Shown here: in pieces, positions 33,687 to 42,498 of the stretch
Layout of the letters: every line of letters starts with the position of its first letter
Numbering within the stretch: position 1 is the stretch's first letter
Assembly (NCBI GenBank): GCA_003576915.1
Contig: QEVF01000001.1
Location: 124,001-188,000, forward strand
DNA length: 64,000 bases
Direction: 5' to 3'
DNA from: Planctomycetota bacterium
GTDB lineage: Bacteria > Planctomycetota > UBA8742 > UBA2392
Made by a program: the position numbers and the translations under genes
Notes under the pieces: model-generated
What the model was told of the DNA's origin: nothing
What the model saw: only the letters and a program-made list of their open reading frames with translations
The model's database searches: none

Positions 33687-36293
33687 TCACTTGTTCTTCG
33701 CTGCGTCCTTCAGGTTGTCGTTGACGTCCTTCTGGCTGTCGCGCAAGCCGCGAAAGCCGGCCAGGAGGTCATCAAAACCCTCCCACTTCTTGACCTGGGC
33801 CTGAATGGACCTGAGTACATCGAGGTTCAGCCTCTGCTGGCGCTCAAGTTCCGCAAGCAGTTCGCGGCGCTCCGACGGAGTGATGCCCGTGCCCAGTACC
33901 CCCTCACAGAGCGAGCGGGCGCGCTCAGCGCATCCCGGCGTGATGACCCGGGACTCCTGCAACAGCATTCCGAAGCTGCTCACGGAGAAGTTCGGGTCGG
34001 GACGCGCCCGCTTCACGTTGCGCAGCAGCGTGACCAGCAGGGCGTCGGAGGCGGCAGCCAGCTCATCGCCCTCGGCGTCACGCAGGCGGTTGAGTGGCGG
34101 CGTGAGCAACTGCTGCAACTCGCGATCGGCGCCGGCGAGGGCAAGCAGCAGTCGCACGGACTGGATGCGTGCCTCCTGCGGTCGGGCCTGGTCGTCGCGC
34201 TCCAGGCGTGAGAACTGGTACACCTGCGCAAACACGCCAAATCGCTCCATCACAGCTTCGGCGTCGCGCAGAAGCTGGTTCTGCTTCTGAAATGCGTTGT
34301 TCAAGTCCGTGCGCAGGCGGCGCCCCTCCTCGCCTTCGAGGTTGAGCAGCTCGCGCTTGGCCAGGGCTTCCTGGGATTGAGTCAGAAGCTCACCCTGGCT
34401 GGCGACCATGGCGTTGATGATGGTCTTGATCTGGCGGATCTGGGTGGAGACCTTGGCACGCAGGTCATCCACCGTATACAGCTCATAGCTCATGATCGGG
34501 TTGTGCTTGCTGCCCTGCAGCAGGGGTTCCCCCGTCTTGCTGTCGAGGTCCGTGGTTTGCCGCAGGTCAAAGGCCTGGATGAAGCACTCCAGGGTGGGCT
34601 TGGCGGAGCCCGAGGGAGAAGGCACATCCCGCGTCAGGCGCTCAAACTCAAGGTTGAAACTGCCCTTGAACAGTGTCTGAGGCTTTTCGCGAAGGTCTTT
34701 AAGCGCCTGGGCAAAGGGCTTGAACTCACGGAACTCGGACTCCTCGATGTAGCGCCAGTAAAGCCGGGCCGATCCCACCCCGTAGTCGTCCGACAACTCA
34801 AATTCCACAGGGACCACAGCGTCCTTGGCCACCGCAACAAGCTGGTTGGAGACCAGAGGATCGCCCGAAAAGTGAATGCGCACGGCCGGAGCGATATCTT
34901 CCTTCACCTGCATCAGGTCGCCCAGGCGCTTGGAGTTGGCAATGCCGCCCTTGTCCACGAGGCGCAGGGTGTAGCGCGTCATGCCCATGCCCAGCGTCAC
35001 CGTCGCCTGATAGTGGAAAACCTGCTGGGGCAGGGCGCGGCCGGCCTTTCTGGCCTCCTCCGTGGCGCGGCTCTGCTGCTCTTCGCGTTCCACATCCGGC
35101 GAGAGCGGCTCGGCGCGGCTTGTGCCGACGTTGTAGTCCACCAACAGGCGCGAACCCTCGATGCCTTCAAGCTGGAGAGCCTTGGTTACGGCAAATCGCA
35201 GGGTAACCCGCGTCCCGGCCACGCCTTCGATGGCGCGGTCCTGGGTGGTGCGATCGGGCAGGCGCAGGTATTCGGCGTGCCGGTAAGTGAGCTCCAGGGG
35301 CCGGGCGAGCTCCGGCGGAGGAATGACGACCACGCGGAAGGGGCCCGCCAGGGCATCCCCGGCCTTGATGTAGATTTCCTCCCAGCTGTTCTGCGCTGAA
35401 CGCTTGTTGTAACTGAAGTACACGCGCTCGTTCTTGCCCTCGGCGCCCGAGGTCTCGCGCACCATTTCGCGTTTGATTGTGCTCTGCAGCGCTTTGCGCA
35501 CCAGGGCGCCGGCGGCGTCGCGCTCCGTGGCATAGATCTCGATGCGCACCTCGGCCGAAGACGGAACGTCCCCCGAGGGTTCGGCGATGATGCGCAGGTC
35601 TGAATCCAGCGCGACCTGGTAGATGTCGTTCTCGGGGTCGTGATTGAAATTGATGACGAGGTCTTCCTCGGTGGGATAAAGCGTCAACTGGTCTGCTTCG
35701 AGGAACTTGACGTCCAGCTTGGTTTTCGTCGGCCAGGCCACGTCCGCACCCAGGGCGCGGCGGGCCCAGGTGCTCATGGGGTCGCGGGCAAATAGGGCGT
35801 GCGCGAACACCGTAGACATGGCCAGAACACTGAGGCCCACGATCATCAGCAGGCGACGCGAGCGCACCGCGTCGCCGAAATTCAACTTGCCCGCAAGATC
35901 AAAGGACTCTCCCACCACGATCTGCATCATGTTGGCGCTGGCGACGTCCTTGTAGCGTTCCTGATTCTTGAGGAACTGGAGGGATGTAATGAGGCGGTCG
36001 TTGAGCAGCGGGTACTCGCGCTCGACCAGCAGTGCGAGGTCTTCATCGCTCAGAGTACGCGAAAGAGGATAAATGATGTTGCGGATGATGATGACAGCGA
36101 CGACCAGGCAGGCAGCCACCAGAAAGCCGACGCGCACGCCGGCGGGCAGGTTGAGCAGGTAGTCGGACCAGAACATCCAAAGGGCCAGCGCCGCCACCCA
36201 GATGACGAGCATGCCCACGCCATAGGAGAGGAACATCAGGCGGATGTGCCCGCGAAGCTGCGCGAGTTTGGACTCAATCAGCGATAGCGACAT
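33687..36293 (-). CDS. Large membrane protein, DUF4175-like
   Basis: The 868-residue protein has paired membrane helices near residues 20-42 and 52-75 and a third near 147-168. A long extracytoplasmic part with beta-rich segments runs to about 600. A helical, Gln/Arg-rich region resembling coiled coil extends to the end (QSQEALAKRELLNLEGEEGRRLR and later QQRLNLDVLRSIQAQVKKWEG). The general plan resembles DUF4175 proteins, which are uncharacterised. It stands 25 bp after the FecR-like anti-sigma gene and 117 bp before the PlsC fusion, all on one strand. A role in sensing or maintaining the envelope is inference. Confidence 0.6.
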   Translation of the reverse strand: MSLSLIESKLAQLRGHIRLMFLSYGVGMLVIWVAALALWMFWSDYLLNLPAGVRVGFLVAACLVVAVIIIRNIIYPLSRTLSDEDLALLVEREYPLLNDRLITSLQFLKNQERYKDVASANMMQIVVGESFDLAGKLNFGDAVRSRRLLMIVGLSVLAMSTVFAHALFARDPMSTWARRALGADVAWPTKTKLDVKFLEADQLTLYPTEEDLVINFNHDPENDIYQVALDSDLRIIAEPSGDVPSSAEVRIEIYATERDAAGALVRKALQSTIKREMVRETSGAEGKNERVYFSYNKRSAQNSWEEIYIKAGDALAGPFRVVVIPPPELARPLELTYRHAEYLRLPDRTTQDRAIEGVAGTRVTLRFAVTKALQLEGIEGSRLLVDYNVGTSRAEPLSPDVEREEQQSRATEEARKAGRALPQQVFHYQATVTLGMGMTRYTLRLVDKGGIANSKRLGDLMQVKEDIAPAVRIHFSGDPLVSNQLVAVAKDAVVPVEFELSDDYGVGSARLYWRYIEESEFREFKPFAQALKDLREKPQTLFKGSFNLEFERLTRDVPSPSGSAKPTLECFIQAFDLRQTTDLDSKTGEPLLQGSKHNPIMSYELYTVDDLRAKVSTQIRQIKTIINAMVASQGELLTQSQEALAKRELLNLEGEEGRRLRTDLNNAFQKQNQLLRDAEAVMERFGVFAQVYQFSRLERDDQARPQEARIQSVRLLLALAGADRELQQLLTPPLNRLRDAEGDELAAASDALLVTLLRNVKRARPDPNFSVSSFGMLLQESRVITPGCAERARSLCEGVLGTGITPSERRELLAELERQQRLNLDVLRSIQAQVKKWEGFDDLLAGFRGLRDSQKDVNDNLKDAAKNK

Positions 36294-36318
36294 AACTTTT
36301 CCGATCTTCCGGGCCCGA

Positions 36319-37593
36319 CTACTTGTTGCGCATGTCTATCTTCAGGGGACGGCTGGTCACGTCAAGACGCGCGGCGCCCTGGGGGCCGTAGAGCGCGCCC
36401 TTGTAAACCACCACCAGCCAGTACTCTGCCGCGGGCCTGCCGTAGAGGCTCTGGGACACATCAATTCGAAAACGATACTCTTCCTTGGGCTTGAGCCAGA
36501 CCTCGCCCATGTGTTCCAGCGGGTTGCCGAGCAGATTGACCTCCAGAGCCTCGTAGCGCTCACCCAGCGAGTTCTGCCCGCTGTAATCAGGGGCGCGGGA
36601 AATCTGGAGCACGTAAACGGGGTCGCGGCTGAAGACGCGCTCGATGCGCGCCGGCACGGGGCTGATGTTGCGCAGCGAGACTTCCACCACCGGCGCCGTC
36701 ATGCGCGGATCGTTGTAAAGCAACAGCCCCATCTGGAGCAGGGGTTGAGGCGGTGTGGCCTCGGCATCCCGGGCAATGAGCGAGAAGTGACCTGCCGGCA
36801 CCACCTGAGGTACGTCACCGCCGATCACGCGCGCACTGCCTTCCCCCACGGTGACCTGGGTTTCGGCCTCGGTCACCCTCACGGAAAGCTTCGCGCCGCT
36901 GACTTCCACACGGCCGTGGGGCGTAACCACGGTGAAAGCGCTCTCGCCCAAGGCGCCGGGAGCAATATTCAGGCGCCGCATGAAGCCGCGACTGACCTTG
37001 ACCTCGCGCGAGCTCACGAACTGCATTTCCGTCTGGGGCCCGCACTCGATGATCGAGTAGCTGCGCGACACCCCCGTGGGCAGCCAGATCTGTGCGTCAT
37101 AGACGCCGGTGTTCTTGGTGGCGCCCACCAGCACTTCGCCCTGCTCGATCTCCCGCCCCACCGTTCCACCCAAGTCCGGTGACGCTTCATGGTAGATGAT
37201 CTGACCGATGACTTCATCCTTGGGCAGCACCGGCAGGTAGCGCTTGTCGCCGAACAGGGCCATCAGCACCACCATGACAATGCCGGCGACCGCCGCGAGC
37301 AGGAACGCCCGCCTCAGCATGCAGTGCACGCCGGGCACCGCGCCCTGCAAGGCCCCTTCCTGGCTCATGCGCCGCATCATGCGGTCAAAGGAGCCGCGCC
37401 GGGGAGCCACTTTGCGTACGGCCTGGTGCAGCTTGAGGTGACCGCGGATTTCCTCAAGCTCGGCCCTCAGGGCCGGGCTTTCCTTGAGCTGATGTTCCAG
37501 CTTCTGCTGCTGGTCGGGTTCCAGCTCACCGAGCACGTAGCCCAGCAGGCTCGCCGAGACCAGTGACTGTGTGGGGCGTTCGTCGTCGAGCAT
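36319..37593 (-). CDS. FecR-like membrane anti-sigma factor
   Basis: The 424-residue protein has an N-terminal anti-sigma-like helical domain (LGYVLGELEPDQQQKLEHQL near residues 17-37), a single membrane helix near 94-114, and a periplasmic FecR-type beta domain (ESAFTVVTPHGRVEVSGAK near 225-243). A C-terminal beta region of about 150 residues follows. There is no Cys/His zinc motif of the ZAS kind. Its ATG directly follows the TAA of the ECF sigma gene (TAAATG), so the pair is made in step, the usual arrangement for a sigma and its inhibitor. The inducing signal is unknown. Confidence 0.78.
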   Translation of the reverse strand: MLDDERPTQSLVSASLLGYVLGELEPDQQQKLEHQLKESPALRAELEEIRGHLKLHQAVRKVAPRRGSFDRMMRRMSQEGALQGAVPGVHCMLRRAFLLAAVAGIVMVVLMALFGDKRYLPVLPKDEVIGQIIYHEASPDLGGTVGREIEQGEVLVGATKNTGVYDAQIWLPTGVSRSYSIIECGPQTEMQFVSSREVKVSRGFMRRLNIAPGALGESAFTVVTPHGRVEVSGAKLSVRVTEAETQVTVGEGSARVIGGDVPQVVPAGHFSLIARDAEATPPQPLLQMGLLLYNDPRMTAPVVEVSLRNISPVPARIERVFSRDPVYVLQISRAPDYSGQNSLGERYEALEVNLLGNPLEHMGEVWLKPKEEYRFRIDVSQSLYGRPAAEYWLVVVYKGALYGPQGAARLDVTSRPLKIDMRNK

Positions 37594-38292
37594 TTATGCA
37601 CCCCCCTTTGCCGGGTTCTCCGCGCCTTCCGGCTTGAAGAACCGCCTCAGGCGTTCGCGCAACTTGCGCTCGGCATAGTGCAGGCGCGATTTCACGGTGC
37701 CCAGCGGGACCTCCAGGGCCTCCGATATCTCCTGATAGGTCATGCCCTGATAGAAACTCATGACCAGCACCAGGCGGTGCATGGCGTCCAGCTCCAGAAG
37801 GCCGGCGCGAACAGCATCCTCCGTTTCGCGTCGGGCAGCTCCTGCCTCCGGCATTTCCTGGTTGGGGGCCGCCAACTGGTCAATCAGGGCGACGGCCTTG
37901 ACGGCGGCATAGCGCCCAGAGGTCGTGGCGCGCGGATCGGTCTCAGACAGGGCATCAACTCGTCCGCTTTCCAGCATGGCGTCGCTCTCGATATCCACAG
38001 CGCGCCGTACGCTTTTGCGCCGCGCCTCAAGATCGATCCAGCAGTTACGGCCGATGCGGTAGATCCAGGAGCTGACACGCAGGTCGTCCTTGAAGGTCAT
38101 GGCACCGCGCCAGACACGAATGAAGGTCTCCTGCAGGAGATCCTCGGCGCGGCCGTCGTCCCAGCTGAGCCGGTAAAAGAGCGCGTAGAGGCGCCGGTAG
38201 TACTTGTAGAACAGTTGCTCAAATGCTTCAGAGTCGCCGCGTTTGATGGCGGCCATCAGGCTGAGATCCTGCTTTTCCGAAGCGGTTGCCAT
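37594..38292 (-). CDS. ECF-type RNA polymerase sigma factor
   Basis: This 232-residue protein has sigma region 2 near residues 25-90 (FEQLFYKYYRRLYALFYRLS, ending in the core-binding DLLQETFIRVWR) and region 4 near 165-220 (GMTYQEISEALEVPLGTVKSRLHYAERKLR, the helix-turn-helix for -35). The linker between them, about 75 residues, is longer than usual. I prefer ATG 38292 to an in-frame GTG at 38310. It heads a run of six same-strand genes reaching 30092. The divergent gap to nuoH is 168 bp and should hold its promoter, where I see no ECF-type -35 motif I could name with confidence. Confidence 0.92.
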   Translation of the reverse strand: MATASEKQDLSLMAAIKRGDSEAFEQLFYKYYRRLYALFYRLSWDDGRAEDLLQETFIRVWRGAMTFKDDLRVSSWIYRIGRNCWIDLEARRKSVRRAVDIESDAMLESGRVDALSETDPRATTSGRYAAVKAVALIDQLAAPNQEMPEAGAARRETEDAVRAGLLELDAMHRLVLVMSFYQGMTYQEISEALEVPLGTVKSRLHYAERKLRERLRRFFKPEGAENPAKGGA

Positions 38293-38460
38293 GCTGCTCG
38301 CGGTCCTCACTTCTTAGTACGCAGGGTCGCCCTGACACGTTCGAACAATTCGGCCAGCATAGCAGCGTCAAAGGTCACCGGCACCTCGCGAATTGGGCCC
38401 CGGCTGGAGCCGCCGCAAGCATGTTGCATTGGCAGGGATCGCAGGTAGTCTGCCGGCCCA

Positions 38461-39555
38461 ATGGTCCTGGCTGACATCAGCGCGCTCGAAGTCCTTGCCA
38501 ACACGCTCAAGGTGCTGGTCGCCTTTGGCGCGATCATGGCGCTGATTCCGCAGCTCATCTGGATTGAGCGCAAGGTGGCTGCCTGGATTCAGCACCGCGC
38601 CGGCCCCAACAAGGTCGGCCTGCCCCGCTGGAAGATTCTGGGGCCCCTTGCAGGCTTCCACATGTGGGGCCTGCTCCAACCGCTGGCCGATGTCGTCAAG
38701 CTGCTGTTCAAGGAAGATTTTGTTCCCCGCCGCGCCGACAAGGTCCTCTTCTTCCTCGCCCCTGCCCTGGTGTTCGTGCCGATTGCGCTCGCCTTTGCCG
38801 TGATTCCCTTTGGCTGGGGGTCCTGGTTTGGTCAGGGTGAGGACGCCTTCTTCGTGAAGTACCAGATTTTTGACATCAGCGCGGGCGTGCTGTTCGCCTT
38901 TGCCGTCAGCAGCGTGGCAGTGCACGGCCTGACGCTGGCCGGCTGGTCCAGTTACAACAAGTATTCGCAGATGGGCGCCGTGCGGGCCAGCGCCCAGCTC
39001 ATTTCCTACGAGGCGGCCATGTTCATGGCCGTGCTGGCGGTGGTCATGCAGGCCGGCACGCTGAAGCTGGACGAAATCGTGCTGGCGCAGACACAGCATG
39101 GCTGGGGCATTCTGACGCAGCCCGTGGCCTTTGTCGTGTTTCTGGTGTGCGCCTTCGCTGAAACCAACCGCGCGCCCTTTGACTTCCCCGAGGCCGAGCC
39201 CGAACTGATTGCCGGCTATCACCTCGAGTACGGCTCCATGAAGTTCGGCCTGTTCTTCCTGGGCGAGTACTTCGGCATGGTGGTCCAGTGCTCGCTGCTC
39301 ACAACACTGTTCCTCGGCGGCTGGACCCTGCCTGGCATCCCCGCCAAACCCGACAGCTTCTGGATGAGTCTCACGGGGCCCATCATTTTCAGCGCCAAGG
39401 TGTTTCTGCTTCTGTTGCTGTTCATCCAGGTGCGCTGGACGTTGCCCCGCTTCCGCTTTGACCAGCTCATGTCGCTCGGATGGAAGCGCTTGATCCCCAT
39501 CGCGCTGGCCAATCTGGTATTCACGGCCCTGCTGGGCGTGGCCCTCGCACGTTAG
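38461..39555 (+). CDS. nuoH: NADH-quinone oxidoreductase subunit H (isolated copy)
   Basis: The 364-residue membrane protein carries standard NuoH motifs: WIERKVAAWIQHRAGPNKVG near residues 35-55, GLLQPLADVVKLLFKED near 70, and ETNRAPFDFPEAEPELIAGYH near 235, which lines the quinone channel. NuoH sits at the joint between the hydrophilic and membrane arms of Complex I. It is orphaned here: the rest of the nuo genes are absent and anti-sigma-like genes follow. A second nuoH with nuoIJK lies at 55.6-58.5 kb. The two differ enough, including at the N-terminus, to be distinct paralogues rather than an assembly duplicate. Confidence 0.94.
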   Translation: MVLADISALEVLANTLKVLVAFGAIMALIPQLIWIERKVAAWIQHRAGPNKVGLPRWKILGPLAGFHMWGLLQPLADVVKLLFKEDFVPRRADKVLFFLAPALVFVPIALAFAVIPFGWGSWFGQGEDAFFVKYQIFDISAGVLFAFAVSSVAVHGLTLAGWSSYNKYSQMGAVRASAQLISYEAAMFMAVLAVVMQAGTLKLDEIVLAQTQHGWGILTQPVAFVVFLVCAFAETNRAPFDFPEAEPELIAGYHLEYGSMKFGLFFLGEYFGMVVQCSLLTTLFLGGWTLPGIPAKPDSFWMSLTGPIIFSAKVFLLLLLFIQVRWTLPRFRFDQLMSLGWKRLIPIALANLVFTALLGVALAR

Positions 39556-39649
39556 GACTCTTTGACGGAACCCCTGACCGCCCTTCGGCGTTAACAGGGC
39601 GTGGGCGGTAAGGTGCCGCCCAAGGCCGCCCCAAGTTGCCACCCCGCAC

Positions 39650-40933
39650 ATGACCCTCAGCCAAGACCAGCGTGAACTGCTCAGCGCCTTCCTTGATGGC
39701 GAGGTCAGCGACAATGAGCGCGCCCTGGCCAAGGCACTGTTGGATCGCGCCGAGGCCCGCAGCTATCTCGCCGAACTGGAGTCCCTGCGCGAACGTCTGG
39801 CGCCCCAGGGCCTCGCCACAGCGCCCCGAGGGCTGCGTGATGCCGTGCTCGCGGCGCTGGACGGCGACTTCGACAGCATTTCGCGTCCCACCAGCCTCAA
39901 GCCTGGGCACGAAGGCGCGGTCCTGCCCGCCGCAACCTGGCGCACGCCGCTTATGGCCGTGGCGGCGGCCCTGACCATCGCCGTTGGACTCTTCTTCGGC
40001 AGTGCCCTGCTGGATCGCCAGGCCGATGTCCCCACCGGCGCCGTGTCCGTGGCGCCCGGCGCGCCGGCGGCGAGTTCCCGCTCCGTACCTCCACCAAGTC
40101 CCGCCGAAGCCCTCGAAGATGCCACGCCGTCCAAGGGAGGCAACCATTCCAAGGATGAATGGTCCCACGACGCGGGCAGACCCTCTCCCGCTCACCAGCC
40201 GCCCCCGGCGTCCCCAGGCGGCGGAAGCAGCCCCCCACACACGGGTGGCAAGAAGTCCGATGATGGCCTGGCCCCAACGGCCCATCTGGCCCTGAACCGC
40301 AGTGTGAGCTTTGATCGTTCAGCCGAGGTCAGCTTCGCCTTTGACCGCACCAGTCGCATGTCCATGAACCAGCTCCACACTGACTTGCTGGGCATCGCAT
40401 CGCTTTATGGTAACGCCCGGCTGCTCACGTCAGCCCGGCCCATGGCCGCGCCCGCGGCGGGCGTGGATTTGACCTATCATACAGGCATCGAGGTCGAACT
40501 TGACGAGTCAAGAGTGCCGGAGCTGCTGGGCGCCCTGGACCGCCTGGCGGCCGCCCATGCCCTGGGCCGCGTGGTGACCCCCGGGTTCATGCGTCCCTCC
40601 GTGTTGCGCTGTCTGCGGGAAGTCGATGAGTTGCTCTATGCCGTGGAATCCGTCGAGCGCGGAGAGGCCCCCAAAACCGAGGCCGCCGAAGAAAAGCCCG
40701 CCCCCAATGCCGCCGAGGCTAACCGGCGCATCAACTCGGAACGCAAGTTCAGGGCTACCGATCCCAGCCTGCAGCGGGCCATGGGCTATCTGCCCGTAGA
40801 AGTCCAGCGCGAGAGCGCGCGGCGGCTTGAAGAACAGAAGTTCGGCAAGGTGGAGTCTTCGCCTGCGCCCCAGACGGCCACCAGCCCCGCCTCCCCGACA
40901 GCGAGAGTCAAGCTCATGATCCGCGTCCAATAA
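39650..40933 (+). CDS. Anti-sigma-like membrane protein, first of a tandem pair
   Basis: This 427-residue protein starts with a helical domain like those of anti-sigma factors (QDQRELLSAFLDGEVSDNE). A segment DGDFDSISRPTS follows near residues 71-82, then a membrane helix near 98-122, a Pro/Ser-rich linker to about 215 and a periplasmic domain. That last part includes LLGALDRLAAAHALG and ends in ARVKLMIRVQ. No ECF sigma gene is directly adjacent, so the anti-sigma label rests on the N-terminus alone. The gene after it is a clear paralogue. Confidence 0.62.
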   Translation: MTLSQDQRELLSAFLDGEVSDNERALAKALLDRAEARSYLAELESLRERLAPQGLATAPRGLRDAVLAALDGDFDSISRPTSLKPGHEGAVLPAATWRTPLMAVAAALTIAVGLFFGSALLDRQADVPTGAVSVAPGAPAASSRSVPPPSPAEALEDATPSKGGNHSKDEWSHDAGRPSPAHQPPPASPGGGSSPPHTGGKKSDDGLAPTAHLALNRSVSFDRSAEVSFAFDRTSRMSMNQLHTDLLGIASLYGNARLLTSARPMAAPAAGVDLTYHTGIEVELDESRVPELLGALDRLAAAHALGRVVTPGFMRPSVLRCLREVDELLYAVESVERGEAPKTEAAEEKPAPNAAEANRRINSERKFRATDPSLQRAMGYLPVEVQRESARRLEEQKFGKVESSPAPQTATSPASPTARVKLMIRVQ

Positions 40934-41058
40934 TGGCCCACCACTGGGGGCGCCGTTCTGCTGAATTCAGGGAACCCGGGCGGGCCGTTCAGCGTCCCAT
41001 AAGTGTGAGATGAAAGCGGTTTGAACCGCTGCTAAGCTCACGGGGATACAGGCGCGAC

Positions 41059-42399
41059 ATGGCACTCTCGAACGAACAACGCGAACTTCTGAGCGCATAC
41101 CTCGACGATGAGGTGAATGCCAGCGAACGCGCCCTTGCCCGGGCCTTGCTTGAGCGCCCGGAGGCCGCAGCCTACCTCACAGGGCTGAAGCGCCTGCAGG
41201 AATCCGCCCGCGTCCACGGCGCGGCACGCGCACCCGCTGATTTCTCGCGGCTGGTGAGACAGAGCCTCGACGGCGACTTCGACAGCATTTCCCGCCCCAC
41301 AAGCCACAAGCCCGCATCCCCCCTGCACGTGATGCCGGCGGCCAACTGGCGCACGCCCCTGATGGCCCTGGCCGCCGCGGTCATCGTGGCCGTAGGTCTG
41401 TTTGCCTACGACCTGGTCTCCAGCCCCGGCCGGCCCCAGGGACCAGAGGGTGCCGTGGCCCGCGAGACCGCCATGCCAGCAGAGTCTGCGGGTAAGCCCG
41501 AGGTCCCTGAGTCGCTGGCGAGCCCCGCCGCGCCCCAGCCGACCCCGCCCGCAGCCAAGAAGCCTACAGCGCCCAAGGAATCCACGGGGGATCCGGGCAC
41601 CGAGGATGCGAAGGACATTCAGGACGCCAACGAGGAACTGGGCAAGGAGGCTGGCAAGAGGGCTGAAGGCGATAGGTCCGACAAGAAGAAAAACGAAACT
41701 ACGCGTCGCGCTCGGGGCTCGGCCCCTGAAGGCGAGAACTGGGACCGCACCAAGGAAGGGAAGGACGCCGGGCCGGGCACAGGTGGCGGCGGAGGGGCTT
41801 CCGCAGCCGGCGGCAAAGGCGAAGCCAGGCAAGACGGCGCGTATGACGACGCCCGGCCCCGCGATGAGGCTCCAGCCAAGAACACCGGCGCCGAGCGCGG
41901 CGGTGCCCCTGCCCTGGGCGCGAGTCAGGCAGAACCCGTGGAGGTGGTGGTGGAAGATGTCAGCCGCGCCGGCCGCAATGCGGTTCTGACGGAGCTGTTG
42001 GCCATCGGCAACCTGTATGGGGCGGCGGACTCGACGGAAGAGGGCAGCGTTGTGGTTGAACTCCCTGAGGACCAGCTGGAGGCCATGATGGCAGCGCTCC
42101 AGAGGCTTGCACGAGATCAGGAGTTGGGCTCGGTGTCTGTGGCGGAAAAGGACGGAGCCCAGGGCTCGCCCGAACCCAGGACGGCGCGGGAGCCGCTCAA
42201 GCGCCTGAAGGAGGGTGCAAGCCGCGCCCAGGACTACCTGCCCACGGAACTGAAGGGGGCCCTCGGCGACGCGGATCACCGCGACAACCGCAACGGAGTC
42301 CCGGGCGAAAGCGCAGACGGCACCAAGGAGAGCGAGAAGCAGGCCCCCAAGCCTTCCGCATCCGGCAATCGGGTGAAGGTCCGCATCACGGCCAAGTAG
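41059..42399 (+). CDS. Anti-sigma-like membrane protein, second of a tandem pair
   Basis: The 446-residue protein mirrors its neighbour: NEQRELLSAYLDDEVNASE at the start, DGDFDSISRPTS near residue 70, WRTPLMALAAAVIVAVGL as the membrane helix near 98, and a C-terminus ending NRVKVRITAK. Between them a linker of about 150 residues is rich in Pro, Lys, Glu and Gly (repeats such as KGEARQDGAYDDARPRDE). The periplasmic core resembles the first copy in ELLAIGNLYG and LPEDQLEAMMAALQRLA. It is followed by the hairpin-rich intergenic region that holds the candidate ncRNA. Confidence 0.62.
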   Translation: MALSNEQRELLSAYLDDEVNASERALARALLERPEAAAYLTGLKRLQESARVHGAARAPADFSRLVRQSLDGDFDSISRPTSHKPASPLHVMPAANWRTPLMALAAAVIVAVGLFAYDLVSSPGRPQGPEGAVARETAMPAESAGKPEVPESLASPAAPQPTPPAAKKPTAPKESTGDPGTEDAKDIQDANEELGKEAGKRAEGDRSDKKKNETTRRARGSAPEGENWDRTKEGKDAGPGTGGGGGASAAGGKGEARQDGAYDDARPRDEAPAKNTGAERGGAPALGASQAEPVEVVVEDVSRAGRNAVLTELLAIGNLYGAADSTEEGSVVVELPEDQLEAMMAALQRLARDQELGSVSVAEKDGAQGSPEPRTAREPLKRLKEGASRAQDYLPTELKGALGDADHRDNRNGVPGESADGTKESEKQAPKPSASGNRVKVRITAK

Positions 42400-42437
42400 G
42401 GCAGAATTTTTTCAGAATTATGCCTTGCGTGACAGAC

Positions 42438-42470
42438 TGGTGACATTCATGGAGTATCTTCTGGTCACCA
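42438..42470 (+). promoter_or_regulatory. Inverted repeat upstream of the candidate ncRNA
   Basis: TGGTGAC at 42438-42444 and GTCACCA at 42464-42470 form a 7-bp stem around a 19-base spacer. It lies about 30 bases before the first ncRNA hairpin. It could be a protein operator or a further hairpin of a longer transcript. I see no convincing -35/-10 pair in this stretch; TTGACA at 42480-42485 has no matching -10. Confidence 0.4.
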
Positions 42471-42498
42471 CAGTTGGAATTGACAACTGAACGATTTT

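Noticed and set aside
42480..42485. TTGACA as the -35 of the candidate ncRNA
   Set aside because: No -10-like hexamer is found 16-18 bases downstream; the expected place falls inside hairpin 1.
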